Assembly (NCBI GenBank): GCA_003255025.1
Contig: QANY01005344.1
Coordinates: 189,187-253,186, forward strand
Direction: 5' to 3'
Source of the DNA: Datisca glomerata
Lineage: Eukaryota; Streptophyta; Magnoliopsida; Cucurbitales; Datiscaceae
DNA: 64,000 nucleotides
Part shown: positions 17,836 through 29,409 of the stretch, piece after piece
Layout of the letters: the number at the start of each line of letters is the position of its first letter
Numbering within the stretch: position 1 is the first letter of the stretch
Program-made: the position numbers and the translations under genes
Notes under the pieces: model-generated
Database searches by the model: none
Seen by the model: the letters and a program-made list of their open reading frames with translations, nothing else
Told to the model about the DNA's origin: nothing

Positions 17836-19608
17836 CTAATTTTCTACCTCAATCCAACTACAACCCGCTTCTTTCCTCACCCCTTTCTTTCTCATGATCT
17901 CCCTAACTACTTTCACATCTCTCCATTGTCCATAGGAAGCATAAATGTTAGACATCATAACATATACATAATCATCATCACCTCCCAATTCAACCACCTT
18001 AGCAGCTACAATCTTTGCAACTTTTAAATCTCTACAATTTCCACAAGCGCCAAGCAGAGCTCTCCAAACTAACCCACATGACCCAAATCCCAAATCATAT
18101 ATCATCCTCTCACCCCTATATAGTTCCCCTCTCTGCCCCATTATCCGAATCATAGAACAACAATGCCCGGAAGTTGGTTGTATCTCATAATCGTGAATCA
18201 TCGAGTCAAAGTACTGAAATGTGGCCTCTAATGGCATTTGATTATGTGAACATGCAGATAAAACACTAAGAAATGTGACCCCATTAGGTTTTGGGTCGTT
18301 TTTTGTTGATGTTTTTAGCTTCTCAAAGAGGTTGATCACTTCTGTAAATTTCCCATTGTGACCAAAACCAGAGATCATTGCATTCCAGGTTATCAAGTTT
18401 CTTTTGGGTAGTAAACGAAATATTAATTCAGCATTGTTTACCTGCCCACATTTGGAGTACATATCGATTAGTGCACTTCCAATGACGATTGATGTGTCCA
18501 AACCGCACTTTAGCATGCAACAATGGATTGCCATTCCCCATCTTAATGCTGATAAGCCTGCAACACCACATAAGATGCTAGAAAATGTAAACTGATCCAT
18601 TTCTATGCCTTTCGAGTGCATTTTAGCAAAGAAATCCAAAGCTTCCCATCCTTGGTCTCTGTTAACATATCCTGTTATTATTGAATTCCAAGAAGAGGAA
18701 TTTGGGTTTGGCATACTTGATAAAATCTTAATAGCATCTTCTACATTCCCATGTTGAGCAAAACCATTTATCAGTTCATTATAAGAGATAGTATCCGGTT
18801 TAGGCATCTGCTGCAAAATATTATAAGCTTGTTCCAAATTTCCATTTCTAGCACTTGCTGCTATAACTGAATTCCAAGAGATTGTATCCTTGTTGGTCAT
18901 TTCATCAAACAATTGGTTTGCATCTTGGAAGAACCCGCATTTTCCATACATATCAATCAGGCAATTGAAAAGTACAGTGCTAAGTTGCAGACCAAGTTTC
19001 ATAGTCTTGGAGTGGATTGACTGGCCAAGTTGAAATAAACCCAGCTGACTACAAGCCCCTAAAGCAGACGATAATGAAAACGCGTCCGCAGAAATTTCCG
19101 AGCTATCCAACTCAAGAAACAAGCACAATGCTTTGCGAAACTGTCCATACTTCACATAACCAGAAATCAAAGAGTTCCAAGCAACCACACTCGGTTCAGG
19201 ACTGTCATTGAACAGTTTGTGGGCGTTACTCAATGAGTCACATTCTATATAAAAATTGATCAAGGCAGTTGGAATGAAGACATCAGAGATACATCCAGAT
19301 CGTAAAATATAGCCGTGAAGCTGCTGGCCATGGAGGTACCAGCCCTGGCTCGTACAAACGCGAACGAGTTGAACCAGAGTATAAGCGTTTGGCTTGGCAC
19401 TCGGACTGAGCATTCGAGAAAACTCAGTGGAGACCAGCTCAGCATCGTCGGCAGCATCTTGGGCAAGATCTACTTCTGCGAGAGTGGTCCATGATTCATA
19501 ATTGCTTGCTCCACGGCTCTCGTTTGTGCTAATGAATTTGGGAAGTGGACAGGTTTGCTTTTTTATTCGTGAGAATATTTGGAGTCTCTTTGAGAAAGAT
19601 ATGCGCAT
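17836..19608 (-). CDS. PLS-class pentatricopeptide repeat protein (At5g47460-like)
   Basis: Uninterrupted single exon of 590 residues. I start at the ATG at 19,608 (MRISFSKRLQIFSR); the frame extends only two codons further upstream, without ATG. The basic N-terminus suits an organelle presequence, probably mitochondrial. About a dozen P, L and S type PPR motifs run from residue 80 to 500, e.g. PSVVAWNSLISGYVKYGQFR, NKDTISWNSVIAASARNGNL and RNLITWNAMISGFGHNGKF. The protein ends in an E-type region (GVRKEAGCSWIEVEN) without a DYW domain. PLS/E proteins bind organelle RNA one base per repeat and usually act in C-to-U editing with a partner deaminase; the target here cannot be read. The closest protein I recall is Arabidopsis At5g47460, next to the WAT1 gene At5g47470, and this window has the same neighbour. 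Confidence 0.93.
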   Translation of the reverse strand: MRISFSKRLQIFSRIKKQTCPLPKFISTNESRGASNYESWTTLAEVDLAQDAADDAELVSTEFSRMLSPSAKPNAYTLVQLVRVCTSQGWYLHGQQLHGYILRSGCISDVFIPTALINFYIECDSLSNAHKLFNDSPEPSVVAWNSLISGYVKYGQFRKALCLFLELDSSEISADAFSLSSALGACSQLGLFQLGQSIHSKTMKLGLQLSTVLFNCLIDMYGKCGFFQDANQLFDEMTNKDTISWNSVIAASARNGNLEQAYNILQQMPKPDTISYNELINGFAQHGNVEDAIKILSSMPNPNSSSWNSIITGYVNRDQGWEALDFFAKMHSKGIEMDQFTFSSILCGVAGLSALRWGMAIHCCMLKCGLDTSIVIGSALIDMYSKCGQVNNAELIFRLLPKRNLITWNAMISGFGHNGKFTEVINLFEKLKTSTKNDPKPNGVTFLSVLSACSHNQMPLEATFQYFDSMIHDYEIQPTSGHCCSMIRIMGQRGELYRGERMIYDLGFGSCGLVWRALLGACGNCRDLKVAKIVAAKVVELGGDDDYVYVMMSNIYASYGQWRDVKVVREIMRKKGVRKEAGCSWIEVEN

Positions 19609-20269
19609 AATCAAACCAATTCAGTTTGGAGTTTGGACATGCAGGTTTATTTTCACGTTCATTCGGGTTTCAAAGCAGTAATAATTCAAAAACAATTTTT
19701 GCATTACGAATTTGAGAAAGTGCGGTGGAAAGAAAACCATAAAACCAAAAAAAAAAAATTTTTTGACCCCTACTACTTTTAATGAAATAAAGTATTTTTT
19801 ATAGAAATAAGTTCTATTTTCTCTCAAAATAATTTCTGATAGACTAGAGTTTAGTATTCTAATGTTAAGATTAACACGTGTCAGGTCACAGTCTTGTATA
19901 AAATTTTCAAATAAAAATGGTAACTTAGTGTTTCGTACAAAAAAAATTGCATTTCGTTAAAATAGATCAAAGTCTAAAAACCGTTCTTTATTTGGTCTAT
20001 CCACAAAAACCTCTTTAAGATTTCTTTTATCCAACTCTTTACGAATATATTGCTTATTATCATGAGGAAAATTCTACTATATTGACTATATGGTATCAAG
20101 CCTTGGTATCCAAACGTGTTTGGTGCGCCTAGCATGGTTTCGAGATTTTTACTCTTTATACTTAAAATATTGTTAGTCTAGCTGGTCACAATAGAACTTT
20201 ATCTCCATGTGATCAAAGTTTGATCCCTACAAATTTCTTATTCTCATATTACAAAAAATAAAGAAAGAT
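19609..20269. other. Upstream region of the PPR gene
   Basis: Promoter and leader side of the minus-strand PPR gene, AT-rich, with a poly-A/poly-T run near 19,750-19,765. A TGGTATCAAGCC near 20,089 resembles a retrotransposon primer-binding site, but no LTR or gag adjoins it. No gene seen. Confidence 0.35.
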
Positions 20270-20345
20270 GCCCCCAAGGTGGGCTTAGATGACCAAATTA
20301 CTTAATTTACTTCGCTGAAGTCCAGAATTCAAGTCACCCCCGCTA
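20270..20345 (+). mobile_element. tRNA-derived SINE fragment
   Basis: GTGGGCTTAGATGACC resembles an RNA polymerase III A box. AATTCAAGTC, about 45 bp downstream (20,327-20,336), resembles the B box GWTCRANNC. Spacing and context fit the head of a plant tRNA-like SINE. No poly-A tail is visible, because the 5' LTR of the next copia element begins at 20,368. Confidence 0.4.
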
Positions 20346-20367
20346 GCTTTTGGAGAGGTGATATATA

Positions 20368-21034
20368 TGTTGGAAGTTTAGTAGAAAAGAGAAGAAAGAA
20401 GTGAGTATGCAAATGAAAAGTGTTTTGAACCTAAGATATGAGAATTCATTGTCCAATTTTAAAAAGATTAAAGTTTGGAATGTGGTTTATAAGGACAACA
20501 TTTGGGCCTTGGGGTTAGCCCCAAGGAGCATCTCACGTTTTATGTGGGACTGGGAACTTGGATGGCACATGAAACTCACACACATGTTCGTGACTTTGTC
20601 TGGTTTGGTATTTTCTGGAGTCTTTGACCAATTCAAAGAGAGACAACCTCCTCCCACATCTTCACACACATAGTTGGAATAGTTGGATCACACTTTCTCA
20701 TTGACCATGTTTAGGAGCTCCCCATTATCTCTTACTGCTAGTAGTTTCTAGTCCTAACTCTATAAATAGAGGTTATGGGTCAGTAGACATAATACATGAA
20801 ATTCATAGTTCATTGCTTCTATTTTTCATCTATTTTGCTTAAAGTCTGTGAGACAGAGAAAATGCAGAGAGTTCTGCCAAAACTTAGGTTAACTAGTTGA
20901 TGTTTCTCGTCTTAGATTGTTGTATCATGCATAGACGATCATCGTAGTCTCCTAGCACCAGCACAAGGTAAATTTTATTTCTAGGACATTGTTTACATCA
21001 ACCCTCAATCTCCTATTGTTCATTTACCACTAGT
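20368..21034 (+). repeat. 5' LTR of the 20.4-25.8 kb copia element
   Basis: It matches 25,118-25,810 along its length, e.g. AAAAGTGTTTTGAACCTAAG, ACATAATACACGAAATTCAT-like and CTATTGTTCATTTACCA. A TATA-like CTCTATAAATAGA lies at about 20,758-20,770. No convincing tRNA primer-binding site follows. Confidence 0.75.
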
Positions 21035-21049
21035 AATCTAAAGACAAAA

Positions 21050-24000
21050 GCAATGGAGTAAACTATAGCCAAGTCAGGTCATGTTAAGAAACCCGAGAAG
21101 ATGATTTCAAACGTTGGCTACAGAAGATGGTTTTCTATCTCACAACCCTTAATCTGGCTCACCTACTGAATTAGGATTGTCCTAATTACGTTTTTAACGA
21201 GTTGGTGGTTACGATGAGAATATCGATGAAAGAGGCATGGATGCACTCAGATTTCTTGTCCCAAAATTACATTTTGAATGGGTTGGTGGATACGATGTAT
21301 AACCTGTACTCATCCTTCAATACATCCAAGAGGTTGAAGGAAGCAGTGGAGAGGAAGTACAAAATCGAGGATATTGGGACCAAGAAGTTCATTGTTGGGA
21401 GACTTTTAGAATACATGATGGATGATAAGAATACAGTGATCAATGTAGTGGAAGAACTCCATATTATCATAAAAAATCTTAGGAGCAAAGGAATTCTCAT
21501 CAACTAACCGTTCCAAGTTGCAGCGATTGATGAGAAATTGTCTTCGTTCTGGAAGGAGTTCAAAAGCTACCTGAAACACAAGCACAAGAGCTAAGCATGG
21601 ATTATCTCATGGTGAGATTGAAGATCAAAGAAGACAATCGCAATAGTGATAGAACGTCAATGGATGAAGGCTAATATGGTAGAAGGAGAAAAACTGAAGC
21701 ATTAAAACAACAAGAGGAAAGCTTTGAGCAGTGCTTACAAAGGCAACTATGTGACGCGTATTGATGGCAATTGTTGGGTGTGCGGTAAAGATGGACATAG
21801 AGCTAAAGACTGACGACACAAGAAATACCAAAACACTGGCAACAACCTCTATGGATGACAATAAGAATAACCATGCTAACATGACTGAAATCGATTACTT
21901 ATGTGCAATGGTTTTTGACTTATGCATAACCGTCCCAAATATTGGTGGATGGAAACTGGTGTTACCAAACACATGTGCAATGAAAAGACCATGTTCTCAA
22001 CCTATCAGGAAGTTGATAATGTGAAGTACTCCATATGAGAAATGTTTTTGAAGCTCTGTTAAAGGAAAAAGGGAAAGTGGTGCTGAAATTCACCTCGAGA
22101 AATAACTCACAATCACTGATATTTAGTGTCTAGATCCCTTTTTATGTAAAAGAGGATTTAAAGTTGTATTTGAGTCATACAAGTTTATCCTGACAAAGAG
22201 TGAAATATTTGTGAGAAGGGGTAATGTTAGTGAAAGTCCATTTAAATTGAATAATATAACCGTTGCTTTTAAGATTAATGAAAATGCATATTCTTTTGTA
22301 TATATTGCTGAGTTATCTAATATGTGGCATGTTAGATTAATAAATGATTAGTTTACATGTGAATCATCAATCCATGCAAAGAATGATAAGTTTAAAATTA
22401 CGACCTAAATTTAACATTGACAAAAGAAATAAATGTAAAATATATGTTGAATAAAAGTTTACAAGTAAATCATTATCCAGTGAATTATTTGATTTTATAC
22501 ATAGTAATTTATACAATCTATAATTAGCACCTAGTATGGGAGGAGAAAAAATATTTTGTTACATTTAATGATTATCATAGTAAATATTGTTATGTTTATC
22601 TGCTGTATAGAAAAGATGATACTTTTGGATATTTTGAAGACATACAAGCCTGATGTTGAGAATCAACTCAGAAAAAGATTAAGGTGCTTATATCTGATCG
22701 AGATGGTGAATATGACTAAATCACACTTGTTGATTTTTGTGCTTATCATGATATAGTACATCAGATTACTGCATCTTAGACACCTCAATAAAATGATGTA
22801 CTTAAAACAAAGAAATACACCAAAAAGCATGTTAAATTGCATGTGAATAGTCTCACCAATGTACAAGTACCTTTACCAAAGAGAGTTAAGCTTGAACCTA
22901 AAACTATGGATTGTGTATTCATTGTATATGCATTAAATAGTGTTGCATATAGATTTTTTGTTATTAAGTCAGAATTTTCATTCAAGGTAGGAGAGACACA
23001 ATAAACCTATTAAAAGAGACATCAAAGAAGCTTCATTTAGTGCTTAAAATGATGAAGAATATGAACCTGAGCCTAGAAGAAGCAGGGGAGCTAGAATAAC
23101 ATCCTCTTTGATCCATAGTTTCTAACTTACTTTGTTGAGGTTAAACCTTAAACTTACAAGGAGGTAATGTCCAATAATTGAGGCTCCTAAGGAAACAGTT
23201 GATAATGAGATAGAATCCATTATGCAAAATAACACATGAGTGTTGTTTGATCTTCCTCTTGGAAATATATTAGGGTGTGAATGGATCTTCAAATGAAAAT
23301 TAAGAGCTGATGACACCATTGACAAGTACAAAGCTCGGTTGGTAGCTAAAAGATACTGACAGAAAGAAGGTATAAACTTCTGTGTAACCTACTCTCCAGT
23401 TACAAAAATCACTTCTATTAGAATGTTGATTGATTGCGGCTATACATAATTTGGAAATTCACCAAATATATGTAAATACAACTTTCTTAAACGAAGCGTT
23501 AGACGAAGAAATTTATATAGAACAACCTAAAGAGTTCTTAGTTAAAGGCCAAGAACGAAATGTTTATAAGCTTGCCAAATCTCTTTATGGGTTAAAGCAA
23601 GCGCTGAAGCAATGTCACAAAAAGTTTAACCACATTATGTTATCTAACAGTTGAAGATAAATAAGTGTAATGAATGTATCTACATTAAATGTACTAGTGA
23701 TATGTTTGTCATAGTATGCTTTGTATATGACATGTTCATAATGGGAACATATAATGATATAATATCTTCTACCAAGTAGATGTTAAAGTCTAATTTTGAT
23801 ATGAAAGATATAGGTCTAGCAGATGTCATTCTTAGAATTCAAATGGAGTAAACTTTTGATGAATATATCTTCACACAATCATATTATATCTTGTAACTCC
23901 ATTTCACTCAAACTGTAAGTTGAGAAAGAATGATGTAGTTGGAATATCTTAGTTGAAGTATTCATAGATTAATTGGTAGCTTGATGTATATAATGGATTG

Positions 24001-24600
24001 TACAATGCCTAATATAGTCTTGAGCATGATCACTAGGATGCATTAGTCAGGGTGCTAAGGTACTTAAAGTACGTCATTGATTATGGATTGAACTATTCAA
24101 AATACCTATATGTGTTGGAAGGATTCATTGATGCTAACTAGATTTCTGCTAGCTTGGAGACTGAGTCCATAAGTGGATATGTTTTGACCCTATGCGGTGG
24201 GGCTATTTCATGGAGGTTTACAAAGAAGACCTTTATATCTCATTTGACTTTAGAATCAAAATTCATAGAATCGGACAAGGCTGGCGAAGAAGACGAATGA
24301 CTTAAATTTTTTTAGATGATATTTCTGTGTGGCCAAAGCATGGGTAAGCTATATATATTTATTGTGACAACATGGGTGTAACATTTGAAACGAAGAATAT
24401 GTGTGTAATGGTAAATCTAGACATATCAGGCATAGACATAATACTATTAGACAATTACTCTCAAATGGAATGATTTTCATGACTTCATAGAGACAAAAAA
24501 TATAGTAGATCCTTTAACGAAAAGATTATCTAAGGAGCTAATAAAGAAAAGATCGAGGAGAATGAGACTAAAGCTTATTTAATGAATAATTCAGGTGGTA
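21050..24600 (+). pseudogene. Copia gag-pol remnant
   Basis: Broken plus-strand polyprotein. Gag (21,100-21,510) shows FKRWLQKMVFYLTTLNLAHL-like sequence and a UBN2-type domain (EAWMHSDFLSQNYILNGLVD). The zinc knuckle near 21,772-21,815 reads CWVCGKDGHRAKD, with the last cysteine replaced by a stop. Integrase pieces lie at 22,540-22,760 (ISDRDGEY). Reverse transcriptase lies at 23,270-23,650 (DKYKARLVAKRY, LEIHQIYVNTTFLNEALDEE, SLYGLKQALKQ). RNase H remains lie at 24,100-24,300 (SISGYVLTLCGGAISWRFTK). Many in-frame stops and frameshifts show it has long been inactive. Confidence 0.82.
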
Positions 24601-25117
24601 ACCTCACCTAATTGACTGGAGATTCCAAGATCTAGATTCACATTAACACATTAAAAATCTTTTGGTTTCTTCATGTTCCTATGATTTGATGTGAATGTGT
24701 TGTTTGTCGACGTAAAAGAGTATACTTAGTATTTAGTGACAACGACATCTTGCCTGCAAGAAGAGTAATGATACAATACTTTTAATCTTTGTCACCTATA
24801 TGGGAGTAAAAGTGGAGTCACTTTTATGAAAGGTCTTAATGGTTTAAACTTTCAAAGCTCTCAAGAACTCGAGATATGATCAGAACCAAAATAAAAAAAA
24901 TGTAAGAACTCAGATGTATGAAGCGGAGATATGTGTAAAATTTGTTGTCTCGGTTTATTTCAGATAAAGTTCAGTTCAAGAATGTTATTTCATTGTTCTT
25001 TAGAATAAATTCGATAAATTCTCACTAAGAAAGGTTCAAATCCAAAAGACACATCTCTTGATGCATATCTTATTTGTTTCTCTCTCCTACTGTCGTTGCG
25101 TGTTAAGACACGTTGAT

Positions 25118-25810
25118 TGTTAGAAGTTTAGTAGAAAAGAGAAGAAAGAAGTGAGTGTGAATGAAAAGTGTTTTGAACCTAAGGCATGAGAACTTATTGT
25201 CCCACATTGGAAAGGCTAAATATAGAGTGGTTTATAAATCCAAAACTTGGGCCTTGGGGTTAGACCCAAGGGGCACCTCACATTTTGTGAGGGAGGAGGA
25301 CTTAGATGGTACATGTAACTTACTTATGTGCGCACCGTTGTAATCCGTTTCGGCTCATCTTAGTCTGGTTTGGTTTAGTTCAATTCGTACCTTATATTTT
25401 TGCTATTATTTTCCTTAGAGAAGAAGTCTTTGAAGAATTCAAAGAGGGGCAAACTCCTCTCGTTTCTCCATATAGATAATGAGAATAGTGGAATCAACCG
25501 TCTCTCTTAATGGAAGTCCCTTGTCCTTCCTCTATAAATATAGATCTTGGGCCGTAGACATAATACACGAAATTCATAGTTCATTGCTTCCATTTTTATT
25601 TTGATTTTTGCAAAGTGTGTGTGAGAGAGAGAAAATATAGAGAATTCTGCAAGAAATTGGGTTAAGTGGTTGTTGTTTCCCAGCCTAGATTGTTGTATTT
25701 TGTAGAGACAGTCATCATAGGTCTCTTAGCACCAGTGGAGGGTAAATTTTATATATACGATATTACTCATTGCAAATCTCAATTTGCTATTGTTCATTTA
25801 CCATTTAACA
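25118..25810 (+). repeat. 3' LTR of the 20.4-25.8 kb copia element
   Basis: Second copy of the LTR at 20,368-21,034. It includes a stretch near 25,345-25,430 (TTTCGGCTCATCTTAGTCTG) absent from the 5' copy. It ends ...CATTTAACA, followed by ATATA. Confidence 0.75.
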
Positions 25811-27206
25811 ATATATATGTCTCATCGTACACCGTTCGATTACTCTCGAGCTTCGATCCAGGTACAGATGTGGTGATGAAGGACTTTTAGTGCAGTGACG
25901 GGTAGGCACAATGTTCTCTACCAGATAGCGTGGTCAACCCCTCATGTTCATTTCCACAAATTAAAAACAAAGGGCAAAAACAACATTTTCAAAATATATA
26001 ATTTTTTGCTATGTTTTTTTTATCAAAGTAACAATTGCACCTGAATTGAGATGTTCTGTGACTCAAATCCACATACTCATAATGTAAATGTTGAAGTTCA
26101 ATTATCGTGTTAATCCAACTCATTGTTCTAGTGTTTACTATACTTGTAGAATGTAATCCATATAGGTTTTCTTTAACATTTCTTTAAGAGACTTGTGGGA
26201 AAAACCTATTTGACTCCGATCTACAACTTTTTTATAAATGTTGACATGTGAATTTATGAACTGTAACAGTGTAAACTCATCTCGTACTCAAATGGCTTTG
26301 ATTTTTCAATTTTATATTGTATTTCTAATTTGGTGAACATTACAATGAATTTGTTTTTTCTCTTTCATTTAGTCTCTCTTACAATGTCAAAACAAACACT
26401 TGTTTAAGCTGAGTTTAAACGAACTCAACCAAACAGAAAAAAATGGAAGATGTCAAAAGAAAGCTAAACAAGATATTTTGGGGGAGAAAACAATATCCAA
26501 TTGACAAAAAAGAAGTATTCTAAAAATAGTTTAACAATCCTGTTCTATTGAATGTAATAGGTTTTTTTGCAGATTACTATCTTTATTTTTTTTAATGATC
26601 TAAATCTATTTTGTTTAATATTAATGACTCAGATCAGCTGAAAAATATCTATCATAAATCCATGATAAAAAAGTAATAAAAATAATAAAATGAAAAAGAA
26701 AAAAAGAAAAATTCTTAGGAGAAATATTAGAGAGAGAGATTCGGAGGGAATTTTCATTTTTCACCACTCATTTGAACAACAACCGTGTCAAAATTTCTTT
26801 AATTTTGAAAAGCTTTTTTTTTCTAATTAATTTTTTTTATAATAGAAACATAGCTAAAGAAAAGGAGAATGGTAGATATGACCTCTAAACGTGAATGTTA
26901 GCTAAAAGAGCTTAAACCACAAAACAGATGGGAAGAGGAAGAAGAAAATTAGCCATTAGGGACTAGAGATTTTCTTTTTACTACAGACAAAATATAGATA
27001 AAAAGCCAACAAAGGACAAGAAGAAAGCCTTTTGATTTTGAATGCACAATCAAAAGGCGTAAATGATTCGGCAACACGGGAGGAAACAAGAGATGCAAAA
27101 CATGGGTTTGCTATTTTGTAACTAGAAAAAAAGTGGGGGAAGATTTTTTGCTCTGTAACAAGAAAAAAATTTCTGTTTGGAGGAAAAGAAAGAAAAATAA
27201 AAGAAA
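25811..27206. other. Promoter side of the WAT1-like gene
   Basis: AT-rich intergenic DNA with poly-A/poly-T tracts. The last 300 bp are GA-rich (AAGAGGAAGAAGAAAAT near 26,935), as often seen in plant promoters and leaders. No coding similarity is visible. I could not place a TATA box with confidence. Confidence 0.4.
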
Positions 27207-27401
27207 ATGGGGTTGATGAAGAAGGAAGTAGTAGAAGATGTAGCAATAATAGGGGGATTGGTTGGGGTACAGTTTGTGTATGCAGGAAACTCTGTGTTGC
27301 TGAGTTATCTTATGTCTTTGGGATTGAATCCTCTCACCATTGTCATTTTATCTACATTTGCCACTTTTCTCATTGTTTCTCCCATTGCTATTTACTTTGA
27401 A

Positions 27402-27456
<55 letters not shown>

Positions 27457-29409
27457 TCCTCTCTCTCTCCCTCTCCTCTCTCTCTCTCTCTCTCTCCCTC
27501 TCCTCTCTCTCTCTCTAGAGAATAAGAAAGATGTAGAATTGTGATATTTTTTTCTTGTGGGTCTGAATGAAAATTAGAAATTTGAGGGATTGTGATGATT
27601 TTCAGGAAAAAATGGCCAAAGATGTTGAGTCTGAAGTTGATTGTTCAGCTTGTTCTAATCTCCTTTGGAGGGTAAGAAAAATCGTACCTTTTTCATCTTC
27701 TTCCATCTTGTTTTAGTTTCTACCATTTTCATTTTTTTAAATAACAGAAAATCCATTTTTTAAGAAAAACAATGTATTAATTCCAGAAAAAAATATTCGT
27801 TTGTAAAGTATATATAATATGAATTAGGATCATTCAGAGCCAAACTGAAAAAACAAAAAACAAAAATAAAAAAATTGTCATTTCCTTGATCATGTGAGAA
27901 TGAAATTGGTGGATGGAGATTAAAATTTATTTTTGCCATGTGTTTGTTTTGCAGGGTGACGTTATTCCAGTCGCTATTCTTGAAGGGAATAAAGCTAACA
28001 TCACCTGCAATGGCTACAGCTATGCCTAATCTTGCTCCTGGCCTCATCTTTGTCATTGCTTGGACTGTTAGGTATCACGATTCATCTACCCAACTTCTTA
28101 TTTTCTGTAATTGGTACTAATTTGTTCATTATTTTCTCTCTTCAAATTTCTATTTGTTCATCTTTGTCATTGCTTGACGTGATTTAAAACCCTGGGAAGT
28201 GCAAAAATAGGTTCTTTCAACCTTTATCTCTATGACACGATGAGTTGTCATTTGACAGTAGCACAATGGTTAAACTTTCATTCTCGTACATTAAGATCGT
28301 AAGTTTGAGACGTAGCATCTCAAATCTTTAATCTCGGAATAATTTATAACTTTTGACAAAAAAAACTTTTCTATATAATTGGTTTTGATCCTTTATGCAG
28401 ATTAGAGAAAGTGAAACTAAGTTGCATGTATAGCAAGATCAAGATATTAGGAACATTACTATGCGTAGTAGGGGCTCTTACAATGAGCATAATGCAAAGC
28501 ACCAGCGCTACTCCGTCTGCAAAAGAAGCTCAACTTTCATCTCCTCCCTCCGATATTGTCTTTGATAAAGAGAAGATCATCGGCTGCTTATATCTCGTGG
28601 CCGCTGTCTTCGTTTTGTCTAGCAACGTCGTTTTGCAGGTAAATTTCTTAATTCACATCTTAAATATTGGTTGATAATTACTGTTTTCTGATGTAAAAAA
28701 TGGGAATGAACAGGCAACGACACTGGGAGATTTTCCAGCGCCGATGTCATTGTGTGCGATAACGTCTTTGATCGGCGTGTTTTTAACACTGGCTGTACAA
28801 TTTATCCAAGATTACAAACTGGAAACTGGTTGGCCTCTTCTTAGTGTTCGAGATTTGATTGGCTATTCCCTCTTGGCAAGTCTCTCTCTCTCTCTCCCCC
28901 CCCCCCTAACTCTACCATTTCTAACATGAAAAGTCTGAATTTTGTCAACAAAGAATGAAGAAGTTTTATAGATTTGGGTATGTGTGTTTGGTTGGACAGG
29001 GAGGACTAGTAAGTGGAGCATGTGTAAGCTTTAATGGATGGGCAATGAAGAAAAGAGGGCCAGTCTTGGTATCCATGTTTAGCCCCATTGGAACTGTTTG
29101 CTCTGTCATTCTCTCTGTTCTCACCTTAGGTGACTCTGTTAACATTGGAAGGTATATTAACCCAAATCCTCTTTCCTTATTTTCTTAAGAAGTAATTCAA
29201 ACGATTAAACTCAACTCAACCTAACAGTTTAAGCTTTTAAGATAAGTTAAGTCTAACTAAGTGTATGACCCTATGAATGCAGCCTTGGTGGGATGTTCCT
29301 CATGTTCAGTGGGCTCTACTTTGTTCTATGGGCTAAAGGGAAAGAAAATTACAGTGATGGAGATAGCTTTGAAAGTGAGTTTGATGCAGAGAAGCCTCTT
29401 TTAAGTTAA
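27207..29409 (+). CDS. WAT1-related EamA-type transporter (At5g47470-like), seven exons
   Basis: Exons: 27,207-27,403; 27,606-27,671; 27,955-28,071; 28,401-28,638; 28,714-28,875; 29,000-29,151; 29,283-29,409. They total 1,059 bp and read through in frame to 352 residues. The protein is a plant drug/metabolite exporter of the EamA fold with about ten membrane segments, e.g. GGLVGVQFVYAGNSVLLSYL near the start, SPAMATAMPNLAPGLIFVIA in exon 3, and SGACVSFNGWAMKKRGPVLV in exon 6. It ends with an acidic cytoplasmic tail and the family-typical EKPLLS. WAT1 itself is a tonoplast auxin-related transporter; the substrate of this relative is unknown. Intron 5 uses a GC donor. Introns 1 and 5 begin with CT microsatellites. 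No disabling change is seen. Arabidopsis At5g47470 is the closest protein I recall. Confidence 0.9.
27404..27516. repeat. (CT)n microsatellite starting at the intron 1 donor
   Basis: The intron 1 donor (GAAAG|GTCTCT) is followed at once by more than 100 bp of CT repeats with CCCTCTCC interruptions. Open frames through it are Ser-Leu repeats and not genes. Confidence 0.95.
28250..28366 (+). mobile_element. tRNA-derived SINE in intron 3 of the WAT1-like gene
   Basis: AGTAGCACAATGG (28,258-28,270) fits an A box and GTAAGTTTGAGAC (28,300-28,312) a B box. The following TTTAATCTCGGAATAATTT and ATAACTTTTGACAAAAAAA resemble the conserved tail of known plant SINEs, ending in poly-A near 28,356-28,365. 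It lies in sense orientation within an intron and should be spliced out. Confidence 0.65.
28876..28999 (+). other. GC-AG intron (intron 5) of the WAT1-like gene
   Basis: The only junction that keeps the frame and the family sequence (YSLL|GGLVSGACVSF) splits TTG|GCAAGT ... GGACAG|GGAGGA. GCAAGT is the usual consensus of GC donors. The alternative GT two bases downstream would shift the frame to an early stop. A CT then C-rich run (28,880-28,908) follows the donor. Confidence 0.8.

Larger units (their letters stand above)
20368..25810 (+). mobile_element. Decayed Ty1/copia retrotransposon with both LTRs
   Basis: Two direct repeats frame copia coding remnants in the plus orientation. The 5' LTR is about 20,368-21,034 (TGTTGGAAGTTTAGTAG) and the 3' LTR about 25,118-25,810 (TGTTAGAAGTTTAGTAG). 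The outer 5-bp flanks are ATATA on both sides (20,363-20,367 and 25,811-25,815), compatible with a target duplication but low in complexity. LTR ends are placed by alignment of the two copies, which differ at many positions, so the insertion is old. It lies between the PPR and WAT1 genes and accounts for most of the distance between them. Confidence 0.82.

Noticed and set aside
19017..19466. ORFs opposite to or overlapping the PPR gene
   Set aside because: Shadows of the conserved PPR coding frame.
17836..19614. PPR protein start two codons further upstream
   Set aside because: The codon at 19,614 is TTG; the first ATG in frame is at 19,608.
20085..20105. TGGTATCAAGCC as a copia primer-binding site
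   Set aside because: No LTR before it and no gag after it within a plausible distance.
27340..27525. Ser-Leu repeat ORFs
   Set aside because: They read through the CT microsatellite of intron 1.
28876..28882. GT donor at 28,880 for intron 5 of the WAT1-like gene
   Set aside because: It shifts the frame and leads to an early stop, while the GC donor preserves the family sequence.
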